Origin: Thermoguttaceae bacterium | Lineage (GTDB): Bacteria; Planctomycetota; Planctomycetia; Pirellulales; Thermoguttaceae | DNA: 64,000 nucleotides | Assembly: GCA_017447865.1 (NCBI GenBank) | Contig: JAFSMO010000007.1 | Span: 62,001-126,000, forward strand | Reading direction: 5' to 3' | Part shown: in pieces, positions 42,398-51,500 of the stretch | Layout of the letters: each line of letters opens with the position of its first letter | Numbering within the stretch: position 1 is the first letter of the stretch | Notes under the pieces: generated by a model | Told to the model about the DNA's origin: nothing | The model's database searches: none | What the model saw: only the letters and a program-made list of their open reading frames with translations | Program-made: the position numbers and the translations under genes

Positions 42398-42529
42398 TGG
42401 GGAAATGAAAAAAATGTAAAAATTTTAGGAGAGGGGTGGAAAAAAAGAGAAAAAGTGGTAAAATGAAGTCGGAAGTTTTTCGTTTCTCAAGTCGCGCTTT
42501 TGTTCCTTTTTCGTTTCAGGGTAAGAACG

Positions 42530-44971
42530 ATGAAAATCATGGCCCCTTCCGGAAATATTGACTGCATGAACGCCGCGATCCGTGCCGGTGCGGATGAGGT
42601 TTACATGGGGATCTCCGGCTTCGGGGCGCGCCGCTTCGCGAAGAATTTTTCGGTTCAGGAGTACTGCGACGCCGTGGGGGAGGCTCATCGGTACGGGACG
42701 GCCGTGAACGTCACGCTCAACACGATCATGGCCCAGGAAGAATTTGATGCGCTGGACGAGTCGCTCGACCTTCTGTACGCCGCCGGGGTGGACGCGGTGA
42801 TCGTTCAGGACCTCGGTTTCTCCGACTATTTGCGGGTCCATTACCCCGACTGGCCGCGGCACGCTTCGACCCAGCTTTCCATCGCGTCGCCCAAAGAGGC
42901 GGTCTGGGCGCAGGAGCAGGGCTTTCGGCGGCTCGTGCTCGCCCGGGAGCTTTCCCTCAAGGAGATCGCGGCGATCCGGAAGGCCGTTTCGGTCGAGCTG
43001 GAGGTTTTCGCCTCGGGAGCGCTCTGCCTGGCGTGCTCGGGAAAGTGCTTCCTCTCCAGTTTCATCGGCGGTCGAAGCGGAAACCGCGGAATGTGCACCC
43101 AGCCGTGCCGCCAGAAGTACAAACGGCTCGACGCGCCGAAGGGGCGCGACGGTTTTCTCCTTTCCTCGGCCGATCAGTGGCAGGAATTTCCCGAAATCGC
43201 CCGGCTTTTCGCGATGGGCGTGGACGTGATCAAGCTCGAGGGGCGCATGAAGTCGCCCGAGTATGTCTTCGAGGCGGTGCGGTACTACCGCGGGATGATC
43301 GATACGCTGCGCGATGCGAGCCCCGAGCGGCTTGAAAACGTACTGGAAAAAATCGAAAAGGCCCCGGTCCAGACGCGGCCGCACCCGGGGATCGAGCGTC
43401 TGTTCAACCGCGGCTACTCGAAAGGCTACTTTTACGAGCACGACCCGGACTTTCTGAACACGGCGTTCTCGGCGTCGTGGGGCGTGAAGGCGGGCGAGAT
43501 CCAGAAGCGCCGGATCCGCCTGACCGCTCCGCTGCGCAATGGGGACGGTGTGGTTTTTCTCGACCGAAACCTTCAGAAGATCGACGGGCTGAACGTGAGC
43601 CGCATCGTGTTGGAAAAGACGGGCGAAATCGTCCCCCAGGCCCCGCGCGGGGCGGAGGTTTCGCTTGGGGTCCCGGTCCCGCCTGGGGCCGCGCTTTTGT
43701 ACAAGACGTTCGACTACGAACTGAACCGGACGCTGGCGACGGAAATGAAACTCCAGCGCCGCCGGACGCCGATCCAGGCCGTTCTGACCGCGCGGGTCGG
43801 CCAGCCGCTGAGGCTTGAGTTTTCGGTGGACCTTTTCGGGAAAACGTTCCGTTCCGAGGCGGTTTCGGAGGAACCCCTCGAGGCGTCGCAGCGGGCCGCG
43901 GCGTCGCGGGAGAGCCTTTTCGCCTCGCTGGACCGGCTGGGGGAAACGCCCTTTTCGCTGGCTGAGAGTGCGGCGGAAATTCAGTTCGACCCGGACGTTT
44001 TCGTCCCGAAATCGGTTTTGAACCAGCTGCGTCAGCGGGCGGCGAGTGACCTGGAAACGGCGATCGAGGCGGGGATGAAGCGAACGGAATCCCCCCAGTC
44101 CCCCTTTCAGGGGGACCTTTCCACGGGTGAAGAAGCCTCCCCTGAAAGGGGAGGTGGCCCGGAGGGCCGGAGGGGTTCCGAAACAGGGGAAAGTCCGTCC
44201 TTTGGTCAGAACCCCCCAGTCTCGCTTCGCGAGCCAGCCCCCCTTTCAGGGGGGCCTATTAACGGGGAAGGGGGACCTTGCAAGCCGATTTTAACCGCGG
44301 CGGTCATGACCCGCGCCCAGGCGGAGGCGTGCCGGGAGGCGGGGATCGAAAAAGTTTACCGGCTGGAACCCCCGGTCCATTTCGGAAACGACGTGCGGCC
44401 CGCGTGGGATGGCTGCGCACCGTTGGCCGGGTCGCTTTTCGACGCCGTGCAGCTTTCGGAGGAAAAGCGGGAATTCGCGCTCGACTGGACGTTCCACGCC
44501 GCCAATCCGTGGATGATCCGGTACTACGCGCGGACGTTCCCGCACGCCGGGACGATTTTCCTCTCGCCGGAGATCTCCGAGAAAACCGTCCGGAAACTCG
44601 CCGCCCTGCCGGACACGCCGCGGCTTGGGCTCGTGATTTACGGCTTCCTGTACGGGATGTTCACACGAAAAACGCTCTTTGAAGAAACTCTCGTGCCGCT
44701 TCAGAATCAGGACGGCCGCCCCATCTGGGTGAGCCGGAACGACCGCGGTGAGAATCCGCTCGAAACGTCGGGAAGCCGCGTTTTTTACGGGAACCGGATG
44801 GATATTTCGCGCCTTCTGCACGACCGGCCGGTTCCGGGGCTGGCCGAGCTGCGGGTCGATTTCACGCTGGAAACTCCGGAAGAAACGACCAAGATCCTGA
44901 AGAAACTCCTGACCCGGGGCTGGATCCAGGACGAAAGTTTCTCTTACGGGTACGAGAAAGGAATTTTCTGA
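42530..44971 (+). CDS. U32-family peptidase-like protein (RlhA/YhbU type) with in-frame B insertion
   Basis: 813 residues from the ATG at 42530 (MKIMAPSGNIDCMNAAIRAG). The longer frame from 42500 is unlikely. The U32 signature is EVFASGALCLACSGKCFLS, followed by GNRGMCTQPCRQKY and KLEGRMKSPEYVFEAVRYYR. Members of this fold include RlhA, which hydroxylates a 23S rRNA cytidine, and collagenase-like proteins, so peptidase activity is not assured. The middle region resembles DUF3656. Between that part and the final ~230 residues lies a linker containing a shortened and a full B element (44088-44262), encoding EASPERGGGPEGRRGSETGE and so on. The frame stays open across it. Protein function with the insert is untested. 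Confidence 0.9.
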   Translation: MKIMAPSGNIDCMNAAIRAGADEVYMGISGFGARRFAKNFSVQEYCDAVGEAHRYGTAVNVTLNTIMAQEEFDALDESLDLLYAAGVDAVIVQDLGFSDYLRVHYPDWPRHASTQLSIASPKEAVWAQEQGFRRLVLARELSLKEIAAIRKAVSVELEVFASGALCLACSGKCFLSSFIGGRSGNRGMCTQPCRQKYKRLDAPKGRDGFLLSSADQWQEFPEIARLFAMGVDVIKLEGRMKSPEYVFEAVRYYRGMIDTLRDASPERLENVLEKIEKAPVQTRPHPGIERLFNRGYSKGYFYEHDPDFLNTAFSASWGVKAGEIQKRRIRLTAPLRNGDGVVFLDRNLQKIDGLNVSRIVLEKTGEIVPQAPRGAEVSLGVPVPPGAALLYKTFDYELNRTLATEMKLQRRRTPIQAVLTARVGQPLRLEFSVDLFGKTFRSEAVSEEPLEASQRAAASRESLFASLDRLGETPFSLAESAAEIQFDPDVFVPKSVLNQLRQRAASDLETAIEAGMKRTESPQSPFQGDLSTGEEASPERGGGPEGRRGSETGESPSFGQNPPVSLREPAPLSGGPINGEGGPCKPILTAAVMTRAQAEACREAGIEKVYRLEPPVHFGNDVRPAWDGCAPLAGSLFDAVQLSEEKREFALDWTFHAANPWMIRYYARTFPHAGTIFLSPEISEKTVRKLAALPDTPRLGLVIYGFLYGMFTRKTLFEETLVPLQNQDGRPIWVSRNDRGENPLETSGSRVFYGNRMDISRLLHDRPVPGLAELRVDFTLETPEETTKILKKLLTRGWIQDESFSYGYEKGIF
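44088..44262 (-). repeat. Palindromic element B inside the U32 gene (shortened copy plus full copy)
   Basis: 44088-44119 (CCCCCCAGTCCCCCTTTCAG...) is the end of a B element from which the CTCGCTTCGCGAG hairpin is missing. 44131-44262 is a full copy (CCTCCCCTGAAAGGGGAGG, GCCCGGAGGGC, GGGGTTCCGAAA...GAACCCC, CTCGCTTCGCGAG, CCCCCCTTTCAGGGGGG). The host frame reads EEASPERGGGPEGRRGSE, then PPVSLREPAPLSGGPI. The frame and direction relative to the host are the same as in the restriction gene. Confidence 0.92.
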
Positions 44972-44990
44972 CCGCTTTTAAAATGAAACC

Positions 44991-45016
44991 GGGCGGCCCC
45001 CGCGTGAGGACCGCCC
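44991..45016. terminator. Possible terminator between the convergent U32 and PEP-CTERM genes
   Basis: GGGCGGCCC...GGACCGCCC hairpin with one mismatch. The flanking T-runs are short, so efficiency is uncertain. Confidence 0.45.
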
Positions 45017-45048
45017 TTCAAATCAGGACTTGATTTTCTTCTGAATTC

Positions 45049-46818
45049 TTACTTCCTTCTGCGGAAGAAAGCCAGCGTGCCGACTCCGAGGAGAAGCATC
45101 GCCCAGGTCGCCGGTTCCGGAACGTTCGCCGAACTTCCGAAGGTTCCGATCGCGTAGGCAGGATTGTAAGCCGTAAGGTCGAACGCGATGAAACTGCCGT
45201 CCGGGATGCTGGGCAAACCGGTGATTGTGATTTTGCCATCCTCGCCGGAAACGGTCGCATCACCCAGCGCGACGCTTCCGCTCAGCCAGTCCACCAGATC
45301 ATCGGTTTCTTCGGCGGTCAGCGCCGCGTTGGCATTTTTCACGTCAAACGTGACGTTCGAGCCGCCCTCAAAGCCATTGATCTGGGCGACTCCCACCGGA
45401 GAGTTCACTTCCAGCGTTTCGCCAATTTCCAGCGTCGGGGCACCTTCCGTGATGACGGCAGCCGAGACGCTCGTGTCGGTTTTCGTGACGTTGATGATGG
45501 GGGAGTTCGTGACGGCGTTCAAACCGCTTGCGGCCGTCAAAACTTCGTTCACCGTCTTGCAGATCTCCGAGAAGATCCCCAGCCCGTTGCTCAGGCCGAC
45601 GAAGATCGTTCCGTCGCCGGAGTACGCGCCGCTGATGGCCATTTTACCCCAGCCGTTGAGGCCCGGAGCGACCGTGATGTCGCCCGCGTTGGCGACGGTC
45701 GTTTGGGCGTTCAGCGTGCCGCCCGCGACGTTAATGGTCGCGTTGGCGTTGTTCGTCAGGGCTTTTTCGACCGTCAGCGTACCGCCGGTCACGTTCACCA
45801 TGCCCGCGTTGGTCATACCGCCCGTGCTTTTGGTCTCGAACGATCCGCCGTAAACGTTCAGCTCGGATCTGGCACCAATGCCGGTGAAGGCGCTGCTCGA
45901 GTTGATGAGGACCTCGCCGTTATCGTAAATGTTCACGTCCGATTTGGTCGCCAGGGCCGTGTTGATCGCGGTGTTGTTTTCACCGTTTCCGACGTTGAAG
46001 TTTCCGCCAACGGTCAGTTTCGCGGTTTCCGACCCGCCGCCGATGTAGGCGTGGCCTTCAATTTTATCGATCCAGCCGGCCGTGTTGGTATTTCCTACGC
46101 ACATATAGGAATTGGCCGTGGCTTCACCGCCGGTCTGCCTGTAAATACCCGTGTTGATGACTTCCGAGGCGTCCGCGCTTTTGAGGTTCAGAATGATGTA
46201 TTTTCCCACGTTCAGCGTACCGCCGGTCATGACGAACGTACCCTGGGAATTCCCCTTTCCGTCGTAGTCACGGGCGATCTGCAAGCCGCTGTTCACCAGA
46301 TCGATCGTACCGCCGTTGAGGTAAACCGTTCCCGTGCCGTGGCCGGAGACATACAGCGCGCTGTTCGAAGTAAGCGTCGCGCCCTCGTTGATAGTCAGCG
46401 TACCGTGCGTTCCAAGCTCGCCGCCGACGCCCGGGTAACCCGGTGAAATGACGTGCGCGCCGCTGTTCAGCGTAATATTCGCGATGCAGCCTTCCGGAGC
46501 GTTTTCATAAAAACTGGCGCCGGAAGCCATGTTCACGGTGGCGTTGGAGATCGTCACGTTGCCGTTGATCACGAGCAGCGAAGCGTTCTGGGAGCGGAAC
46601 GGCACGGGCGTGCTTCCGGTGAACGTCAGGGTGCCGCCGGTGATATTCAAATTGCCGACGGTCGATTCATCGCCGATCTGGTAAAATTCGGCGGTCGTGT
46701 CCGACGAGATCGTCCGGTCGCCCGTAATGACCTCGGCGAAAATCGGGGAGGAAAGTAAAACCATCGCCGCGGCACCTAGCAGGATGCGCGCAGCTTTTGA
46801 AATTCGATCGCGTTTCAT
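45049..46818 (-). CDS. PEP-CTERM secreted protein with autotransporter-type beta-strand repeats
   Basis: 589 residues. The signal peptide is MKRDRISKAARILLGAAAMV... ending PIFAE. The middle is a repetitive Gly/Asn/Thr-rich right-handed beta-helix pattern (GTLTINEGATLTSNSALYVS, GTVYLNGGTIDLVNSGLQI, LTVEKALTNNANATINVAGG). The C terminus is a PEP-CTERM sorting signal (VPEPATWAMLLLGVGTLAFFRRRK): VPEPAT, hydrophobic helix and basic tail. In the PEP-CTERM/exosortase model it would be cut and anchored or released at the surface; no exosortase is in the window. GAGG precedes the ATG at 46816-46818. The signal and body differ from the three plus-strand paralogues, so this is a distant relative. Confidence 0.9.
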   Translation of the reverse strand: MKRDRISKAARILLGAAAMVLLSSPIFAEVITGDRTISSDTTAEFYQIGDESTVGNLNITGGTLTFTGSTPVPFRSQNASLLVINGNVTISNATVNMASGASFYENAPEGCIANITLNSGAHVISPGYPGVGGELGTHGTLTINEGATLTSNSALYVSGHGTGTVYLNGGTIDLVNSGLQIARDYDGKGNSQGTFVMTGGTLNVGKYIILNLKSADASEVINTGIYRQTGGEATANSYMCVGNTNTAGWIDKIEGHAYIGGGSETAKLTVGGNFNVGNGENNTAINTALATKSDVNIYDNGEVLINSSSAFTGIGARSELNVYGGSFETKSTGGMTNAGMVNVTGGTLTVEKALTNNANATINVAGGTLNAQTTVANAGDITVAPGLNGWGKMAISGAYSGDGTIFVGLSNGLGIFSEICKTVNEVLTAASGLNAVTNSPIINVTKTDTSVSAAVITEGAPTLEIGETLEVNSPVGVAQINGFEGGSNVTFDVKNANAALTAEETDDLVDWLSGSVALGDATVSGEDGKITITGLPSIPDGSFIAFDLTAYNPAYAIGTFGSSANVPEPATWAMLLLGVGTLAFFRRRK

Positions 46819-46870
46819 AAAAACCTCGAAGTTGAAATAAATGCGAAAAATTAATCTTCTTTCGAGTATA

Positions 46871-46898
46871 ATTATAAACCGCCTTTCAGAAAATACAA
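46871..46898 (-). promoter_or_regulatory. Promoter for the minus-strand PEP-CTERM gene
   Basis: TTGTAT (46893-46898), 16-bp spacer, TATAAT (46871-46876), about 52 bp before the ATG. The remaining part of this 322-bp gap is occupied mainly by element B. Confidence 0.65.
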
Positions 46899-46984
46899 GC
46901 AGATTTTGGCAAAAAAATGGAAAAAAAGTGGAAATTTTTGAGAAAATGGGTAAAAAGTTTCGGAGGGATGGTGTCCCACGCGCG

Positions 46985-47119
46985 TTTAAAGGCCCCCCTG
47001 AAAGGGGGGCTGCCGAGCGAAGCGAGGCTGGGGGGTTCAGGCCAAAGGACGGAGTTTTCCCCGGTTTCAGAACCCCTCCGGCCCTTCGGGCCACCTCCCC
47101 TTTCAGGGGAGGCTTTAAA
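46985..47119 (+). repeat. Palindromic element B, intergenic copy
   Basis: 135 bp, TTTAAA to TTTAAA, with all five hairpins (CCCCCCTGAAAGGGGGG, GCCGAGCGAAGCGAGGC, GGGGGTTC...GAACCCC, GGCCCTTCGGGCC, CCTCCCCTTTCAGGGGAGG). It lies between the PEP-CTERM gene and the cyclase-fold gene and is open in the frame leading into the PEP-CTERM gene. Confidence 0.92.
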
Positions 47120-47140
47120 TAGGTCGTTAGCGAGAAAGCC

Positions 47141-48172
47141 CTATCTCTGAAAAATGGGCAGCGAGCCGTTTTCCAGCTGCAGAATGATCAGATTATTGGC
47201 CGTGGTGTACACGCCGCCAACGTAGCCCTGAGTCCAGGCGCCGCTTGGGGATGCGTCTTTCACGAGTTTCAGCGCGATTTCTTTGTAATATTTATCCCAC
47301 GTCTCGCCCCCCTGCCGGTATTTGACCTGGGAGTAGTAGAAGTGCGCGTAGTGCCAGAACCCCATCGCGGACCCGGAAATATCTTCGAGATTCTTCTGGC
47401 AAAATTCCAGCATGGGCGGGACGTTTTTGTCGTCGTACTCCCCGGCATTATAGAGGCAGGCGATGGCGGCGGCGGTGATGGCCGGACGTCCGGGCGGGCC
47501 GCTTTGTGAGGAGTAAACAATTCCCCCGTCCGCTGCGCGGCATTTGTGAATGTACGCGATCGCGCGTTCGATCGTCCCGGAGGGGACCGGGATCCCGGCG
47601 TTCCGGCAGGCGCGCAGACCCTGGACCTGGGTGATGGTAGTGGAGCCTTCGTCGAAATCGTTGCCGTCTTTGGCGCTGACGTACCCCCACCCGCCGGCTT
47701 TGGTCTGGGCGAACGCGGTGAACTGGACCGCCCGGGTGAGCGTGGAGACGATCTCCTCACGGCGTTCAATGTCTTCTTCCTCGCCGAGTACCTGCGCCAG
47801 CGCCATCATGGCGTAGCCGTGCCCGTAGGTGTAACGCTGGTCACTTTGCGACCCGATCAGACCGTTTGCGCGGGACTGCGCCAGAAGAAAATCCACGCCG
47901 CGGCGGATCTGCATGGCGTATTTTCCCTGAAGAGTGGTCGAGCCCTCCGAAGTCAGCGCGATGACGGCCAGCGCAGTCATGGCCGTGGGGTACTGACCGC
48001 CGTTGGCCGACCAACGGCCGGAACGGGACTGCTGGGCCGCGAGCCAGTCGAGCCCCCGGCGAATGCAGTCGTTCACCTGGGTTTTTTCTTCGGCTGTGAG
48101 TTTGGAATTGTCGCCGTAAACCGGGACTGCGAGGAAAACACAAAGCAGGATGGAAAGCGTAAAACGAAACAT
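47141..48172 (-). CDS. Secreted prenyltransferase/squalene-oxidase-repeat (alpha/alpha-toroid) protein
   Basis: 343 residues with a signal peptide (MFRFTLSILLCVFLAVPVYG). The body shows repeats of the alpha/alpha6 toroid kind: RRGLDWLAAQQSRSGRWSAN, YPTAMTALAVIALT, RRGVDFLLAQSRANG, then KAGGWGYVS. There is no DxDD or DCTAE catalytic motif of squalene-hopene cyclases, so enzymatic activity is doubtful. Planctomycetes encode many such secreted proteins of unknown role. It shares the fold with the C-terminal half of the large membrane protein at 60.6-63.3 kb. A plausible promoter precedes it (48219-48245). Confidence 0.85.
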   Translation of the reverse strand: MFRFTLSILLCVFLAVPVYGDNSKLTAEEKTQVNDCIRRGLDWLAAQQSRSGRWSANGGQYPTAMTALAVIALTSEGSTTLQGKYAMQIRRGVDFLLAQSRANGLIGSQSDQRYTYGHGYAMMALAQVLGEEEDIERREEIVSTLTRAVQFTAFAQTKAGGWGYVSAKDGNDFDEGSTTITQVQGLRACRNAGIPVPSGTIERAIAYIHKCRAADGGIVYSSQSGPPGRPAITAAAIACLYNAGEYDDKNVPPMLEFCQKNLEDISGSAMGFWHYAHFYYSQVKYRQGGETWDKYYKEIALKLVKDASPSGAWTQGYVGGVYTTANNLIILQLENGSLPIFQR

Positions 48173-48218
48173 GATCGGGAAGACTTCCGGGGTTGGGTTA
48201 AACTTTTCAACTCTCTCA

Positions 48219-48245
48219 TTTTAACAAAACGGATGGAAAAGTCAA
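48219..48245 (-). promoter_or_regulatory. Candidate promoter for the toroid-protein gene
   Basis: TTGACT (48240-48245), 15-bp spacer, TAAAAT (48219-48224) on the minus strand. The short spacing lowers confidence. Confidence 0.45.
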
Positions 48246-48351
48246 GGGGCTTGCGGGAAAAAACCGCCGGGCCAGTTTGCGACTGGGACATAATGATGAA
48301 ACGACCCCCTCTTTGCGTCCTTTGCGTTCTTTGTGGCTTAAAATTTTTTAC

Positions 48352-48423
48352 CTCACGCGGAGATGAGGAGCCGCGGAGGTTTTTATTTTGAGCCGGTCTC
48401 TGATCCCCGCCGCTCCGCGTGAG
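48352..48423. other. Inverted repeat in the 378-bp gap before the PEP-CTERM cluster
   Basis: CTCACGCGGAG (48352-48362) and CTCCGCGTGAG (48413-48423) are perfect complements 50 bp apart. Before them is a run of TTTGCGTCC/TTTGCGTTC/TTTGTGGC. The gap otherwise holds two divergent promoters. No small gene is apparent. Confidence 0.55.
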
Positions 48424-48479
48424 ATCCGAAAGAAAGAAGCGTCGTCCCCATTTTTTTTCACAAATTTTTGATTTTTTGA

Positions 48480-48507
48480 TTGACAGGCAGATTCTCTGAC
48501 GTATAAT
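48480..48507 (+). promoter_or_regulatory. Promoter of the first PEP-CTERM paralogue
   Basis: TTGACA (48480-48485), 16-bp spacer ending TGACG, TATAAT (48502-48507), then an AT-rich leader with ACATGAAATAAT and GGGGTTAAAA directly before the ATG. Nearly the same block stands at 54800-54872. Confidence 0.88.
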
Positions 48508-48550
48508 ATTTAACATGAAATAATACTATGACATGCATACGGGGTTAAAA

Positions 48551-51500
48551 ATGCATCGTTTACCGCTTTGCCTTTTTTTGAGTTTGTTCGCCTGGTTTGC
48601 CGGGACCGCCTGCGCGTCTGTGATCGTGAATGGGGTCGATACCGGATCGGATACCTACACGGTTAAGGACTCGACGGACACCGCCGCCGTCTTTACCGGA
48701 TCGGGGACGATCATCCAGACCGGGTCGGATGTGAATCCGGCCAGATATACGGGTTCTTTTACCGGTTTTTCCGGTGTTCTGCGCCTCACGAGAACGACCG
48801 GGGAGTTCTGGTTCCTGAACAGTCCGAACCTCGTCAAAGGGGAAGGCAAGGACCTGGAGATGAACATCGCCGCCGACAACGCCACTCTGGTTTTCAACGA
48901 TCCGGATGCGGAGAATCCCATCACTTACCATTTCAGCGTCCTGAACGGCACCGGAACGGTCCGCACGAGCAACGGCACGCTGGTCCAGACCTGCACACTC
49001 GTCCTCGGAACGGATACGGCAAATTATACGCCCGTAAACGGTAACAATTACTCGGGAAACATCATCCAGTGGGCCATTAGCGGCGGCCAGCAAAGTAAAT
49101 TCAACCTGATCAAAGTCGGCGCGAACACGCAGATCCTCTCGGGAGATAACAGCTCCGGCGTGTCCAGTGTGGAGATCCAGGGCGGCGTTCTGGAAGCGGC
49201 CTCGGCCAACGCGTTAGGCTCGAAAAAAGTGAAACTCAACGGCGGGACCCTCCGGCTCGATCAGGCCATTGACGGGATCAATTACGTTGCCTCCTCGGGC
49301 GATTACACCCGGAATGGAACGCTCGAGGTGAATGCTGCGGAAGGCAAGTCGTGGAGATTGGACAAATACCCGTCCGGTGCGAATGTTAACTTCGTGAAAA
49401 CCGGCGCGGGGACCGTCATCATGTCGGGGAATTACAGTGGCAACACACTGAACAGCGCGGAAATCAAGGAAGGCAAGATCCAGCTCGACGCAACTGCGGG
49501 CAGCGCCCTGGTTTTCCCGAAGAATTTCGATGTGAAGATTGACAAGGGGGCGTGCGTTGAGTATCTTTCCAACCCGGGGAATAATCAGAACATCTGTTAC
49601 TTTGTAATCGACGGCGGCGAGCTGATAAGCAACACGGGCCAACATTTGACGGTCACCAATGTTACTCTCAGAGGCGGCACCATGACCGGCGTTGGAACCA
49701 GTTCAACCGCTTATGGAAATTTCCTGATCGACGGAAAGTTTATTGTGGACGTGGTGCCAGGGGCGACTACTGCGAGCCAAAACTTGAGCGAGATCAACGC
49801 CAATGCAGTTGAATTCGCGTTTCGCACGAACTCTTCGAGAGAGATCCAGGTCAATGCGGGGGCGCAGCTCGATATAAACGCAACAATGGTTTCGGGTCTG
49901 AATACCGGTGCCATCAACAAAACGGGCGACGGCGTTCTGAACTTTACGAAAGCGAACACACAAAACAGGTCGATCAATGTGAACGCCGGAACGCTGAAAC
50001 TGACGGGCGACGGAACGCTTGGCATTGGGAGCACCACGGTGAGCAGCGGCGCGACACTGGAAATCGGTCCGGCAAATCCGATCCCCGACCCTGATTCGGA
50101 AGACGAAACGGCTACGATCACTCCCGTGAAGACGATTTCCTCCAATGTGATCCTTAACGGCACTGGGATCTCGAACGGCGGCGCGATGCGAATCATGGGA
50201 GACACGAATTTCGATGGGACTGATACGGGTATTACGCTCAACACGGATGCTTCGATTTACGTCGGGGAAAACGCGACGGGCACCGTCACGTACGCGATCT
50301 GGGGAAAAACGAACGCGAACACCCTGACGAAGACCGGCCCGGGAACCTTCATCATCGCCACCCCGGATGAGAAAAACTCCATCAAGGGCGTGGTCATTCA
50401 AGGCGGCGTTCTGGAAGCGGCCACGGCCAACGCACTGGGGGCGAAAAACGTGAAGCTCGACGGAGGGACGCTGCGGCTCGATCTGGCCATTAACGGGATC
50501 ACTTACGCGCCTGCCGAGGGGGATTACACCCCGAACGGAACCATCGAGGTGCATGCCGATTCCGGCCAGTCGTGGAATTTGGACAAATACCAGACCGGTA
50601 ACAATATTAATTTTGTGAAAACCGGCGAGGGGACCGTCGTCATGACGGGGGATTACCACACTGCCTCGCTGAAAAGCGCAGAAATCAAGGAAGGCAAAAT
50701 CCAGATCGATGGAAATGGAAATATTGGTAACGCCAAGGTTTTCCCCGCAGGGATCGAGGTGAAGGTCGACGAGGGGGCGACCGTTGAGTACCTCACCAAC
50801 CCGATGGCCTATGGGGACATTTGTACTTACTCGCTCTATGGCGGCGAGCTGAAAACCAACATGGCAAACCACCTGACGACCGGCCACGTGAACCTCTACG
50901 GAGGCACGCTCACCGGCACGGGAGGCGGCTCCGCCAGTTACGGCAATTTCCTGTTTGACGGAAACTTCAAAGTGTACCCGAGCGAGGAATACGGGAACGT
51001 GAGCGAGATCAACGCCGATTTCGTCGATTTCGCGTTTCGTAACACCGGCACGAAAGAGATCCAGGTCATGGAAGGCGCCCAGCTTGATGTGAATGCGGTC
51101 GTTAAATACACTTCCGCGATTGGCACGGCTCCGACGGCCGTCATCAAATCGGGGGCGGGCGTGCTGAACTTCACGAAGACGAACACGTACAACCTCCCGA
51201 CCACCGTGAAAGCCGGAACGCTGCGGCTTTCGGAAGACGGGACCCTCGGCGACGTGAGCAAGGCCGCCACGGTCAACAGCGGCGCGACGCTGGAAATCGC
51301 CAACACGAAGACGGTCGAAAACGCCCTGACGATCAGCGGGACCGGGGTTTCGAGCGCCGGCGCGGTGAACTTCTCGGACGACGGAACCATCAGCGGGGCC
51401 GTGACGCTCGGCGCCAACTCGTCGATCAACGTCGCGGAGGGCAAAAACGGCACGCTCTCCGGTTCGGTCGCGGCCAGTAATTTCACGCTGACGAAAACCG

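Noticed and set aside
42440..42470. Promoter before the U32 gene (TGGTAAAAT)
   Set aside because: A -10-like hexamer exists, but no acceptable -35 at 15-18 bp was seen.
47141..48172. Squalene-hopene cyclase for hopanoid synthesis
   Set aside because: It has a signal peptide, is half the usual length and lacks the DxDD motif.
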